Below are positions 52,261 through 64,000 of a DNA stretch of 64,000 nucleotides, in pieces. The DNA lies in contig NZ_JAJKFK010000004.1 of NCBI RefSeq assembly GCF_021653975.1, forward strand, positions 494,936 through 558,935. The letters are read 5' to 3'. Made by a program: the position numbers and the translations under genes. The notes under the pieces were generated by a model. It searched no databases. It saw only the letters and a program-made list of their open reading frames with translations, and was not told the DNA's origin. The stretch comes from Amycolatopsis sp. GM8. GTDB lineage: Bacteria; Actinomycetota; Actinomycetes; Mycobacteriales; Pseudonocardiaceae. The number at the start of each line of letters is the position of its first letter. Position 1 is the first letter of the stretch.

Positions 52261-52944
52261 ATGACAGCCCCGTCGTTCCGGCTCGCCTACGTCCCGGGCG
52301 TCACGCCCGCGAAGTGGGTCCGGGTCTGGGGCGAACGGGTGCCGGACGTCCCGCTCACCCTCGTCCCGGTGCCCGCAGCCGACGCCGCCGCCCTGGTCCG
52401 GGACCACGAGGCGGACGCCGTCCTGCTGCGGTTGCCGACCGACCGGTCCGGGCTGCACGCCATCCCGCTCTACACCGAAACCACCGTCGTCGTGGTGCCC
52501 AAGGACCACGTCGTCGCCGCGGCCGACGAGGTGACGCCCGCCGACCTGGCCGAGGACGTCGTGCTGCACCCCGTCGACGACACCCTCGGCTGGGAGCAGC
52601 CGCCCGGCCGGCCCGCGATCGAACGCCCCGCCACGACGGCCGGCGCGATCGAACTCGTCGCGGCGGGGGTCGGCCTGCTCGTCGTTCCGCAGTCACTCGC
52701 CCGGCTGCACCACCGGCGGGACCTCACTTACCGGCCCCTCGTGGACTCTCCGCAGTCCCGCGTCGCGCTGTCGTGGCCCGAGGAGGAGACGACGGATCTG
52801 ATGGAGCAGTTCATCGGCATCGTCCGCGGGCGCACGGTCAACAGCACCCGCGGGCGCCCCGCCCCGGCCCCGGTCCCGGTCAAACGCAAGCCGGCCGCGA
52901 AGACCCCGCCGCGCAAACAGCAGCGGAAACCGCGCCGCCGGTGA
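52261..52944 (+). CDS. LysR substrate-binding-domain protein lacking the HTH
   Basis: 227 residues from the ATG at 52261. The whole body is a LysR-type effector domain: FRLAYVPGVTPAKW, LLRLPTDRSGLHAIPLYTET (recognition strand), VPKDHVVA and AGVGLLVVPQSLARLHHR. No N-terminal winged helix is encoded upstream in frame. The tail (about 190-227) is Lys/Arg/Pro-rich with RGRP-like and PRKQQRKPRRR, which could contact DNA non-specifically. With the divergent DUF5997 protein it may form a split LysR-like regulator. A strong hairpin terminator follows the stop. Confidence 0.85.
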   Translation: MTAPSFRLAYVPGVTPAKWVRVWGERVPDVPLTLVPVPAADAAALVRDHEADAVLLRLPTDRSGLHAIPLYTETTVVVVPKDHVVAAADEVTPADLAEDVVLHPVDDTLGWEQPPGRPAIERPATTAGAIELVAAGVGLLVVPQSLARLHHRRDLTYRPLVDSPQSRVALSWPEEETTDLMEQFIGIVRGRTVNSTRGRPAPAPVPVKRKPAAKTPPRKQQRKPRRR

Positions 52945-52976
52945 ACAACCGAGCCGGGCAGGCCCGGCTCGGTTGT
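52945..52976. terminator. Strong bidirectional hairpin terminator
   Basis: ACAACCGAGCCGGGC (52945-52959) and its exact reverse complement (52962-52976) are separated by AG. The stem starts at the stop codon of the LysR-like gene and lies before the end of the convergent coiled-coil gene. The AACC/GGTT ends give short A and T runs on either strand. Confidence 0.8.
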
Positions 52977-53004
52977 CTACAGAGGACAGTCCGTTGTGGA
53001 CCGG

Positions 53005-53433
53005 CTAATCGCGCCACCGGTTGTTCAGGAAGGCATCATCGTCGTCGTCATCCTCGACGTCCGAGCGGGGACGCCGCCGGGTCGGCGCCGGCGCCGCGGG
53101 AGGTATCGGCGCCGGGGGTGGCGGAGGCGCCACCGGGGGTGCGGGCGGGGCCGGCGGCGCCGCGTCCTGTTCGGCCTCCTCGGCGAAACCGTCCGGCTCG
53201 AAGTCGTGCTCCTTGATCCGGTCCGGCCGCTCCTCCTCTTCGTTCTCCCGCCGCCCCAGCTCGCGCCGGTGCTCCACGTACCGCTCGGCCGCCTGGACCT
53301 GCTTGGTCATGTACTCGTGCGCCTGGGCGTTGACCTCCGCGACCTTCCGCTGGTGCAGCGCGCGCCGGTCGGCCTGCTCGCGGATCAGGCCGTCCATTTT
53401 GGCCTGCAATTGCTGGATGTCGTCCGTGACCAT
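53005..53433 (-). CDS. Coiled-coil protein with Pro-rich linker and acidic tail
   Basis: 142 residues from the ATG at 53433, five bases after AGGAGG. Residues 1-60 form a long heptad-rich helix (QQLQAKMDGLIREQADRR), then an acidic segment, a Pro/Ala linker (about 85-115) and an ending with DVEDDDDDDAF. The length and position resemble the small YbaB-like or chaperone-like proteins next to ESX substrates, but the YbaB signature is absent. It is the third gene of the ESX-type operon and may be a cytosolic partner of the 1036-residue protein. Confidence 0.65.
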   Translation of the reverse strand: MVTDDIQQLQAKMDGLIREQADRRALHQRKVAEVNAQAHEYMTKQVQAAERYVEHRRELGRRENEEEERPDRIKEHDFEPDGFAEEAEQDAAPPAPPAPPVAPPPPPAPIPPAAPAPTRRRPRSDVEDDDDDDAFLNNRWRD

Positions 53434-53456
53434 CTGTTCCTCCTGGGGACGGCGGC

Positions 53457-56400
53457 TCACCGCCGGCGGGCGGGCCGGTCCCCTTCCTCGTCTTCCAGCG
53501 AACCGATGATCGGGCTGCTCGCCCTCGGCGGGTTCTCGAAGATCCCGCCGTCGACACGGTAGGCCCGCGAGTTGCGTTCCTGGTTCTCACCGCCGCCCGC
53601 ACCGGCACCCATGCCGCCCATCCCGGCCATACCGCCCATCCCGCCGGCCGCCATGGACGGCGCCCCGGCCGGGACGCCCGAGGGCACGGCCCCGAGCGGG
53701 GACACCGGCTGAGCCGGCACCCCGGTGGCGGAACCGGTCTGCACGCCGGTGCCGAGTGAGGCCGGGTCGCCCGCCGGCACACCCGCGCCGGCGTAGCCGG
53801 AGCCACCGGTCGGCAGGGCCGTGTCGGCGCCACCCCCGCCACCACCACCGCCGAAGTCGGCTCCCGAACCGCCGCCTGCGGGCAGGTCGGCACTGGGCAC
53901 GTCATGCGAGACCGTGCCGGGCAGGTCCGCCCCGATCGACGCCGGGACCCCGATGTGGTCCGGTGTGCCACTCGACAGCGGGGAGAAACCGTCGTCCAGG
54001 CTGTGCGCCGGCGAGTCCTTGCTGTCCCCGTCATCGAGGGTGTACGTCGTGGGCGTACCGCTGCCGTCGTCGACCGTGACCTTCGTCGGGCCGTCGGGCC
54101 CGTCGGGGCGCTCGGCGGTGATCTTCAGGTCGCCGTCCTGGATGTGGATCTTGCCGTCGGGCCCGGGGTGGTACGCGCCGTCCGGGCCGGGCTTGTTCGG
54201 GTCGTCCGTCCCTTGTGGACCGAACCCGGGGTCGGCCGGGTCGCCGGCCGCCTTGTCGTCGGGCCAGTCGAGCTTGAAGTCCTTGAGGTGCCCGGTCCCG
54301 TCGTCGACCTTGATGTCCATCTTGCCGTCTTGGTCCGGCGAGGTCATCTCGAACGTCTTGCCGCCCTGCTCGACCTTGAGCGTGTCGGGCGTGTCGCCGT
54401 CGAGACCGTGGTGGGAGTCGCCGTCGCCCTTGAAGCCGTCCGGGGAGCCGGGGTCGCCCGATCCCGGTTCGCTGCCGAGGCCGCCGGTGCCGGGGTCGGT
54501 CTTGATCGGCTCGCCGTCGTACGAGTCCAGCCCGCTGCCGCCACTCCCGGAGGGGTCGGGAAGCCCGCCGCCGCCCGAACCGCCGAGGCCACCGGAGGAG
54601 GAGCCGAGGCCGCCATCGCCGGAAGGCGGTGTCAGCCCGGGGATGTTCGGGATCGACGGCATCGAACCGCCGCCGCCCGAACCGGAACCGCTGCCCGAAC
54701 CCGAACCGCCGCCGGAGCCGAAACCGCCACCCGCGCCGGAACCGTCCGAGCCGGAACCCTCGAGGCCCGACCCGCCGAGGCTCGATCCACTGTCCCCCTC
54801 CGGTGAGGTCAGCCCCGGGATGCTCGGCATCGACCCGCCGCCCGAGCCACCGGCGCCAGAGCCGGAGCCACCGGTGCCGGGGTCCGTCTTGATCGGGTCG
54901 CCGTTGTACGAGTCCAGCCCGCCGCCGCCACCCCCGGTGGGGTCGCCCGGCAGGCCGCCGCCAGCACCGCCGCCCGAACCACTACCTGAACCACTGCCCG
55001 AGCCGAGGCCGGTGTCCCCCTGCGGGATCTTGATGTCGGGAATCGGCGGTGGCGGCGGTGGCGTGCTCGAACCACCGCCCGAACCGGAGCCACCAGTGCC
55101 CGAACCACTGCCGGAACCGCCACCCGAGTCGAAACCGCCGCCCGCACCCGAACCACTGCCCGAGCCGCCGTCGGACCCACCGCCGCCGGAACCGCCGCCG
55201 CTGTCGAAGGAGCTGGGCACGTCCGAACCAGAGCCACCACCCGAACCGCTGCCACCGCCCGGGGAACCGGGAAGGTCCGAACCCGAACCACCGCCGGAAC
55301 CGCCGCCGTACCCCGACCCGGAGCCGCCCGGGATCGAACCCGGGCCACCCGAACCAGAACCGCCAGAGCCCGAACCCGAACCACCGGAGCCGCCCGAGCC
55401 GGAACCCGAACCACCGCTGCCGGAGCCGCTACCGCCCGCGGGCTGTTCGCCGTCCCCGAACTCGTTCTTGACCTTGCCCATGTAGTCGTCGAGCGTGTCG
55501 TACGCCTGGTCGACCAGGTCCTTCGCGTCCTTGCAGGCCTTGTCGAACCCCAGGTAGATGTTGTCCCACATATCGGGGTTGAACTGGTTCTGGATCCACT
55601 GCTTGGCCAGGTCCTGGCCGTGTTTCTGGATTTCGTCGTCGTCGCAGCAGCCGTCGTCGTCGAGCGTCTTCACCAGGTTGGTGCCGAAGTTCAGGTCCAT
55701 CCAGCCGGCGATCTGCGCGAGGTCGTTCTTGCTGCCGTGCTCACCGCTGGCGACCGCGACGACCTTCTGCGCCATCACGTAGTCGGCCTTGCCGACCTGG
55801 TCCCGGTACAGCTCGATGACCGCGTCGGCTTTTCCCTTGCACAGCTCGAAAACCGTGTTCACCGCCGTGGTGGTCGCGGTGCTCGCGCCCTCCAGCGTCT
55901 CGACCAGCTTGTTGGCCTTGGGCAGGAACTTGTCGTTGAAGTAGTCGTTGGCGGCGTCCGCGCCGGCCCCGCTCCAGGTCTGGAACAGCGTGTTCAGCGC
56001 GGTGCCGGTGTCCTGATTGGTCTGGTCCACCGTCTCCGAGCCGGTCTTCATGTGATCGGCGTCGTCGATGAAGTTCTGGAAGTTGATGCCGCGCTGCTCG
56101 TCGAAGCGCTTCCGGATGTCGTTGTCCAGGTCGAGCGCGCGGGTGTTGCCCTTGCAGTCGTCGGGGGTCTTCGCCAGCAGCGAGCCGAACGTCTCGAACA
56201 CCTTCAGTGCGGGCGCCGCCGCGTCGAACAGCTCGTCGGAGGTCTTGGTCCCGGCGCCACCGGTGGCCGGCTGCTTCTTGTCGTCGAGCTGGGTCTTGCC
56301 GTCGTCGACGGACTTCTTCAGCTGCTGCTCGTTGTAACCGGCCTGGTCGCCGGCCTTCTTGGCTTCGTCGTAGACGGAATCGACGGAGCCGCCGGCCGCG

Positions 56401-56567
56401 AAGGGCTGCCCGTTGTAGGCCTGCACATACTTCGAGACCTCGTCCCGGTTCTGCTGCGCCGCGTCCGAGTCGTGCACGATGAAGGTGCTGATCAGGGCCG
56501 TCTTCTTGTCGGCGGGCACGCTCGGGTCGTCGAGGATCGCCTTGACGTCCGCCCAGGTCTTGGCCAT
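53457..56567 (-). CDS. Large ESX-type (WXG-like) secreted protein with Gly/Ser-rich middle
   Basis: 1036 residues. The head (1-370) is helical with a WSG turn at 198-200 (LFQTWSGAGADAANDYF), as in type VII secretion substrates, and an odd DDDGCCDDDE at 303-312. Residues 378-715 are Gly/Ser-rich with repeated motifs. Residues 730-840 are Asp/Gly-rich, beta-prone units (VDDGTGHLKDF, VDDGSGTPTTYTL). The C-terminus is Gly/Ala/Met-rich and ends in charged residues. No signal peptide or membrane helix is seen. It overlaps the EspC-like gene by one base. It may be an extracellular or cell-wall-spanning effector or structural protein. Confidence 0.75.
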   Translation of the reverse strand: MAKTWADVKAILDDPSVPADKKTALISTFIVHDSDAAQQNRDEVSKYVQAYNGQPFAAGGSVDSVYDEAKKAGDQAGYNEQQLKKSVDDGKTQLDDKKQPATGGAGTKTSDELFDAAAPALKVFETFGSLLAKTPDDCKGNTRALDLDNDIRKRFDEQRGINFQNFIDDADHMKTGSETVDQTNQDTGTALNTLFQTWSGAGADAANDYFNDKFLPKANKLVETLEGASTATTTAVNTVFELCKGKADAVIELYRDQVGKADYVMAQKVVAVASGEHGSKNDLAQIAGWMDLNFGTNLVKTLDDDGCCDDDEIQKHGQDLAKQWIQNQFNPDMWDNIYLGFDKACKDAKDLVDQAYDTLDDYMGKVKNEFGDGEQPAGGSGSGSGGSGSGSGGSGGSGSGSGGSGSGGPGSIPGGSGSGYGGGSGGGSGSDLPGSPGGGSGSGGGSGSDVPSSFDSGGGSGGGGSDGGSGSGSGAGGGFDSGGGSGSGSGTGGSGSGGGSSTPPPPPPIPDIKIPQGDTGLGSGSGSGSGSGGGAGGGLPGDPTGGGGGGLDSYNGDPIKTDPGTGGSGSGAGGSGGGSMPSIPGLTSPEGDSGSSLGGSGLEGSGSDGSGAGGGFGSGGGSGSGSGSGSGGGGSMPSIPNIPGLTPPSGDGGLGSSSGGLGGSGGGGLPDPSGSGGSGLDSYDGEPIKTDPGTGGLGSEPGSGDPGSPDGFKGDGDSHHGLDGDTPDTLKVEQGGKTFEMTSPDQDGKMDIKVDDGTGHLKDFKLDWPDDKAAGDPADPGFGPQGTDDPNKPGPDGAYHPGPDGKIHIQDGDLKITAERPDGPDGPTKVTVDDGSGTPTTYTLDDGDSKDSPAHSLDDGFSPLSSGTPDHIGVPASIGADLPGTVSHDVPSADLPAGGGSGADFGGGGGGGGADTALPTGGSGYAGAGVPAGDPASLGTGVQTGSATGVPAQPVSPLGAVPSGVPAGAPSMAAGGMGGMAGMGGMGAGAGGGENQERNSRAYRVDGGIFENPPRASSPIIGSLEDEEGDRPARRR
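54420..55433 (-). repeat. Gly/Ser-rich low-complexity coding region with repeated modules
   Basis: Near-continuous GSG/GGSG codons, with two copies of LDSY(N/D)G(D/E)PIKTDPGTGG and two of GSMPSIPG/NIPGLT. The DNA has long runs of GCCACCGCC-like trinucleotides, prone to slippage. Confidence 0.75.
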
Positions 56568-56884
56568 CAGAGGGTCCCCTGGTCCGTGTTGAGGATCGCG
56601 CCCGACTGCGACGACTCGTTGTCGCCGTACATGCTGCCGCTCGTCCCGATGTTCGCGCCGAGCGAGTTGAGGGTGGTCCCGTACCCGGTGACCGCGGCCA
56701 CCAGCTTCTGCACACCGTCGGTGTACTTCTGCGCGTGGGCACCGTGGGCCCGGCCGAACCCCTCCGCCGTGATCGGGGAGTTCTGCAGATCGGGATTCTT
56801 GTCCGGCAGGTCCTCCGCCAGCTGGGTGATCGACTTCGACGCGGTTTTCATCGCGTCGGTGCTCGCGGTGTACCCGCCGCTCAT
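56567..56884 (-). CDS. EspC-like / WXG100-type small secreted protein
   Basis: 105 residues, the right size for ESX-secretion-associated proteins. An N-terminal helix DAMKTASKSITQLAEDL and a C-terminal helix TDGVQKLVAAVTGYGTTLNSLG flank a turn around GFGRAHGAHAQKY, as in the EspC/DUF2580 family; there is no WXG. ATG lies 8 nt after GGGAG. It starts the operon and overlaps the large protein gene by one base (TGATG). It could be the secretion partner of that protein. Confidence 0.8.
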   Translation of the reverse strand: MSGGYTASTDAMKTASKSITQLAEDLPDKNPDLQNSPITAEGFGRAHGAHAQKYTDGVQKLVAAVTGYGTTLNSLGANIGTSGSMYGDNESSQSGAILNTDQGTL

Positions 56885-57061
56885 CTTCCGGGCTCCCTCA
56901 TCGAGATCGTTTCAGTCACACACGTTGGACCATAACGCGCTCGGACGCAGGGCGGTTGGCGCTCCCCCAAGTGTGCCCGTTCGGTCGAGGGAGCGTCGCC
57001 GCCCGCGCCGGTGCGATACGGCTGCGTCGATGAGACGGAGCCGGCGCCCGTCGAGTTCCGA
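56885..57061. other. Gap between the ESX-type operon and the carboxylase gene
   Basis: 177 bp with the GGGAG ribosome site of the EspC-like gene and no clear gene, terminator or repeat. The promoter of the operon should lie in it; I see no convincing -35/-10 pair. Confidence 0.4.
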
Positions 57062-62611
<5,550 letters not shown>

Positions 62612-62661
62612 AAAAATCGACGACGAAACCCGGCCCGCTGGCCGTCGTCCAGCATCCCGCT

Positions 62662-62673
62662 TACCGGCCGGTA
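62662..62673. promoter_or_regulatory. Palindrome TACCGGCCGGTA upstream of the carboxylase gene
   Basis: Perfect 12-bp palindrome 51 bp before the carboxylase start, in the 147-bp gap to the glycosyltransferase gene. GC-rich palindromes of this size are not rare here, so it is only a candidate operator. Confidence 0.25.
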
Positions 62674-62758
62674 TGTGCTCGTCCGCCGTGTTGCGTGCCG
62701 GAGCACGATCTTTGTAGGAACCCTCCAAAGGCGAGGGCTGACCTCGACCTTCGCCTGA

Positions 62759-64000
62759 TCATCGTCGGCGGTGCCCGATGAGAGTCTGGTCACCCGGGAT
62801 CACCGCCGGGACCCCGGCGACCTCGCGATAGAGGTCTTCGAACGTGTCGAGCGTGGTGCCGATGGCGTGCGCGGCGATCAGTTCACTGCTGGCGGCGCCC
62901 ATCCGGGCGGTCACCGCCGGGTCGGCGACGACCGAACGCAGCCGGTCCGCCAGCTCCCGGACGTCGCCCGGGGTGAACAGCCAGCCGTTGTGGCCGGGGC
63001 GGCACAGGTGCGGCAGCGCCATCGCGTCCGCGGCGACGACCGGCCTGCCGGCGGCCATCGCTTCCATCGTCGCCAGGCTCTGCAGTTCCGCGACGCCGGG
63101 CATGCAGAACACATCGGCGGCCGCGTAGGAGTCCAGCAGGTCGTCCTCGCCGACGAAGCCCCGGAACCGCACGCGCGCGGTGATGCCGAGCCGGTCCGCC
63201 AGCTGCTCCCACGCGGCCCGGCACGATCCGTCACCGACGATCTCGGCGTGCAGCCCCGGTATCAGGGCCACCGCGCGCAGCAGCTCGTCGACGCGCTTCT
63301 CCTCGTCCAGGCGGCCGACGAACAGAACCGTCGGGGCTTCGGTGTGCCGCACGGGTTCGCGCAGGCGGTACCGGTCGATGTCGATGCCGCACGAGACCGC
63401 GATCGCGCGGGCCGGGAAACCGTTGTCGTGCAAGAGTTTCACCGCGCGCGGGGTGGGTGCGGTGACGACGTCGGCCTCGTCGAAGACGTTCCGCAGGTCC
63501 CGCCATGCCCACCGGGACGCCGCGCGCTGAAGCCAGGCCGGGACGTGCAGGTGGCCGAAGAGGTTCTCCGGCATGAAGTGATTCGTTGCCACGGTGGGAA
63601 TTCCGCGTGCCGACGCATGCCGCAGCACGTAGCGGCCGACCACGAAATGGGCTTGCACGTGGACCAGGTCGGGCGCCAGCCCGGTGAGCAAGGTCCGGAC
63701 GTCTTTGCTGACCTCCCAAGGCAATCCGATGCGGAACGTCCGGTGGAACGGCGTCCGGTGCGAGCGCAGGCGGTGCACGGTGATCCCGTCGACGTACTCG
63801 GTGCGGGCCTCCCCCGCCGGGTCCACCGTGATCACGTGCACGTCATGGCCCCGACCGGCCAGACCGGTGGCCAGGCGGTGCGCGAAGCGCGCGGCGCCGT
63901 TCACGTCCGGCGGGAACGTCTCCGCCGCGAGCACGACACGCTGGACGCTTCCGGTGACGCGAGTCGCCGGTGCGGGCTCGGCGGGCTTGCGGGTCAGGGC
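62759..64000 (-). CDS. Glycosyltransferase family 4 protein, start beyond window
   Basis: The frame stays open to the right edge (413 residues seen). A GTG at 63934 exists, but the first beta strand RVVLAAETFPPDVNG begins before it, so the true start is probably upstream or outside. GT-B fold: N-domain with DVNGAARFAHRLATGLAGRGH and HVQAHFVVGRYVL; C-domain with VLFVGRLDEEKRVDELL, GDGSCRAAW and the EX7E-like ELQSLATMEAMAAGRPV. It resembles PimB/MgtA-type GT4 mannosyltransferases of actinobacteria, which build cell-envelope glycolipids. The carboxylase gene follows 147 bp on in the same direction. Confidence 0.88.
   Translation of the reverse strand, partial: ALTRKPAEPAPATRVTGSVQRVVLAAETFPPDVNGAARFAHRLATGLAGRGHDVHVITVDPAGEARTEYVDGITVHRLRSHRTPFHRTFRIGLPWEVSKDVRTLLTGLAPDLVHVQAHFVVGRYVLRHASARGIPTVATNHFMPENLFGHLHVPAWLQRAASRWAWRDLRNVFDEADVVTAPTPRAVKLLHDNGFPARAIAVSCGIDIDRYRLREPVRHTEAPTVLFVGRLDEEKRVDELLRAVALIPGLHAEIVGDGSCRAAWEQLADRLGITARVRFRGFVGEDDLLDSYAAADVFCMPGVAELQSLATMEAMAAGRPVVAADAMALPHLCRPGHNGWLFTPGDVRELADRLRSVVADPAVTARMGAASSELIAAHAIGTTLDTFEDLYREVAGVPAVIPGDQTLIGHRRR

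Noticed and set aside
54420..55433. Frameshift or non-coding repeat in the Gly/Ser region
   Set aside because: The frame is open without interruption, keeps a codon period, and returns to normal protein sequence on both sides.

Overview
The window is chromosomal DNA of a very GC-rich filamentous actinomycete. The Pseudonocardiales, in particular an Amycolatopsis-like organism, fit best. The signs are extreme GC3, many GTG starts, ATGA or GTGA stop/start overlaps, leaderless-looking promoters, several F420/FMN luciferase-like oxidoreductases, two NDMA (mycofactocin-type) alcohol dehydrogenases and WXG100/type VII secretion substrates. The genus is an inference. I saw no rRNA, tRNA, CRISPR array, insertion sequence or prophage. 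Most genes lie on the minus strand.

1-17.3 kb is a catabolic island. Minus-strand genes encode an amidohydrolase (cut by the window edge), a zinc alcohol dehydrogenase, a PaaK-like CoA ligase, a luciferase-like oxidoreductase and an aldehyde dehydrogenase. Divergent plus-strand genes encode a benzoylformate decarboxylase, a MarR regulator, an isochorismatase-fold protein and a UGSC protein with its coupled partner. After a 21-bp-periodic repeat array come an SDR, a four-gene Dpp/Opp ABC transporter without a binding protein, and two tandem NDMA-dependent alcohol dehydrogenases. The set suggests uptake and oxidation of an aromatic or other organic acid through 2-oxoacid, aldehyde, acid and CoA ester; the substrate is not known.

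17.4-20.2 kb holds small and secreted proteins: a Tat-exported metallophosphoesterase, a secreted RNase Sa-type ribonuclease and a VOC protein. 20.2-27.5 kb is a sugar cluster consistent with oxidative L-fucose catabolism: RbsB/C/A-type transporter, aldo/keto reductase, L-fuconate dehydratase, SDR and a FadR-type GntR regulator. The ACATCGGAT sequence occurs in both control regions of this cluster.

27.6-46.9 kb is mixed regulation and metabolism: a NarL-type two-component system with a small membrane protein, two MFS exporters, MarR, GntR, ArsR and TetR regulators, a threonine synthase, an enhancer-binding-protein-like regulator, a CocE esterase and three more luciferase-like oxidoreductases. 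Several regulators sit beside clear inverted repeats. A degraded aldo/keto reductase remnant lies at 34.7-35.0 kb, and a second 21-bp-periodic array at 36.2-36.4 kb.

46.97-56.9 kb is the most accessory part. It has a 1546-residue RHS polymorphic toxin with a WXG-like head and a nuclease-like tail but no visible immunity gene, a third 21-bp-periodic array, a DUF5997 gene divergent from a LysR effector-domain protein that lacks its HTH, and a three-gene operon of ESX-type secreted proteins including a Gly/Ser-rich 1036-residue protein. 57.0-62.6 kb encodes one giant acyl-CoA carboxylase with a eukaryote-like layout (biotin carboxylase, biotin carrier, central region, carboxyltransferase). A GT4 glycosyltransferase running off the right edge ends the window.
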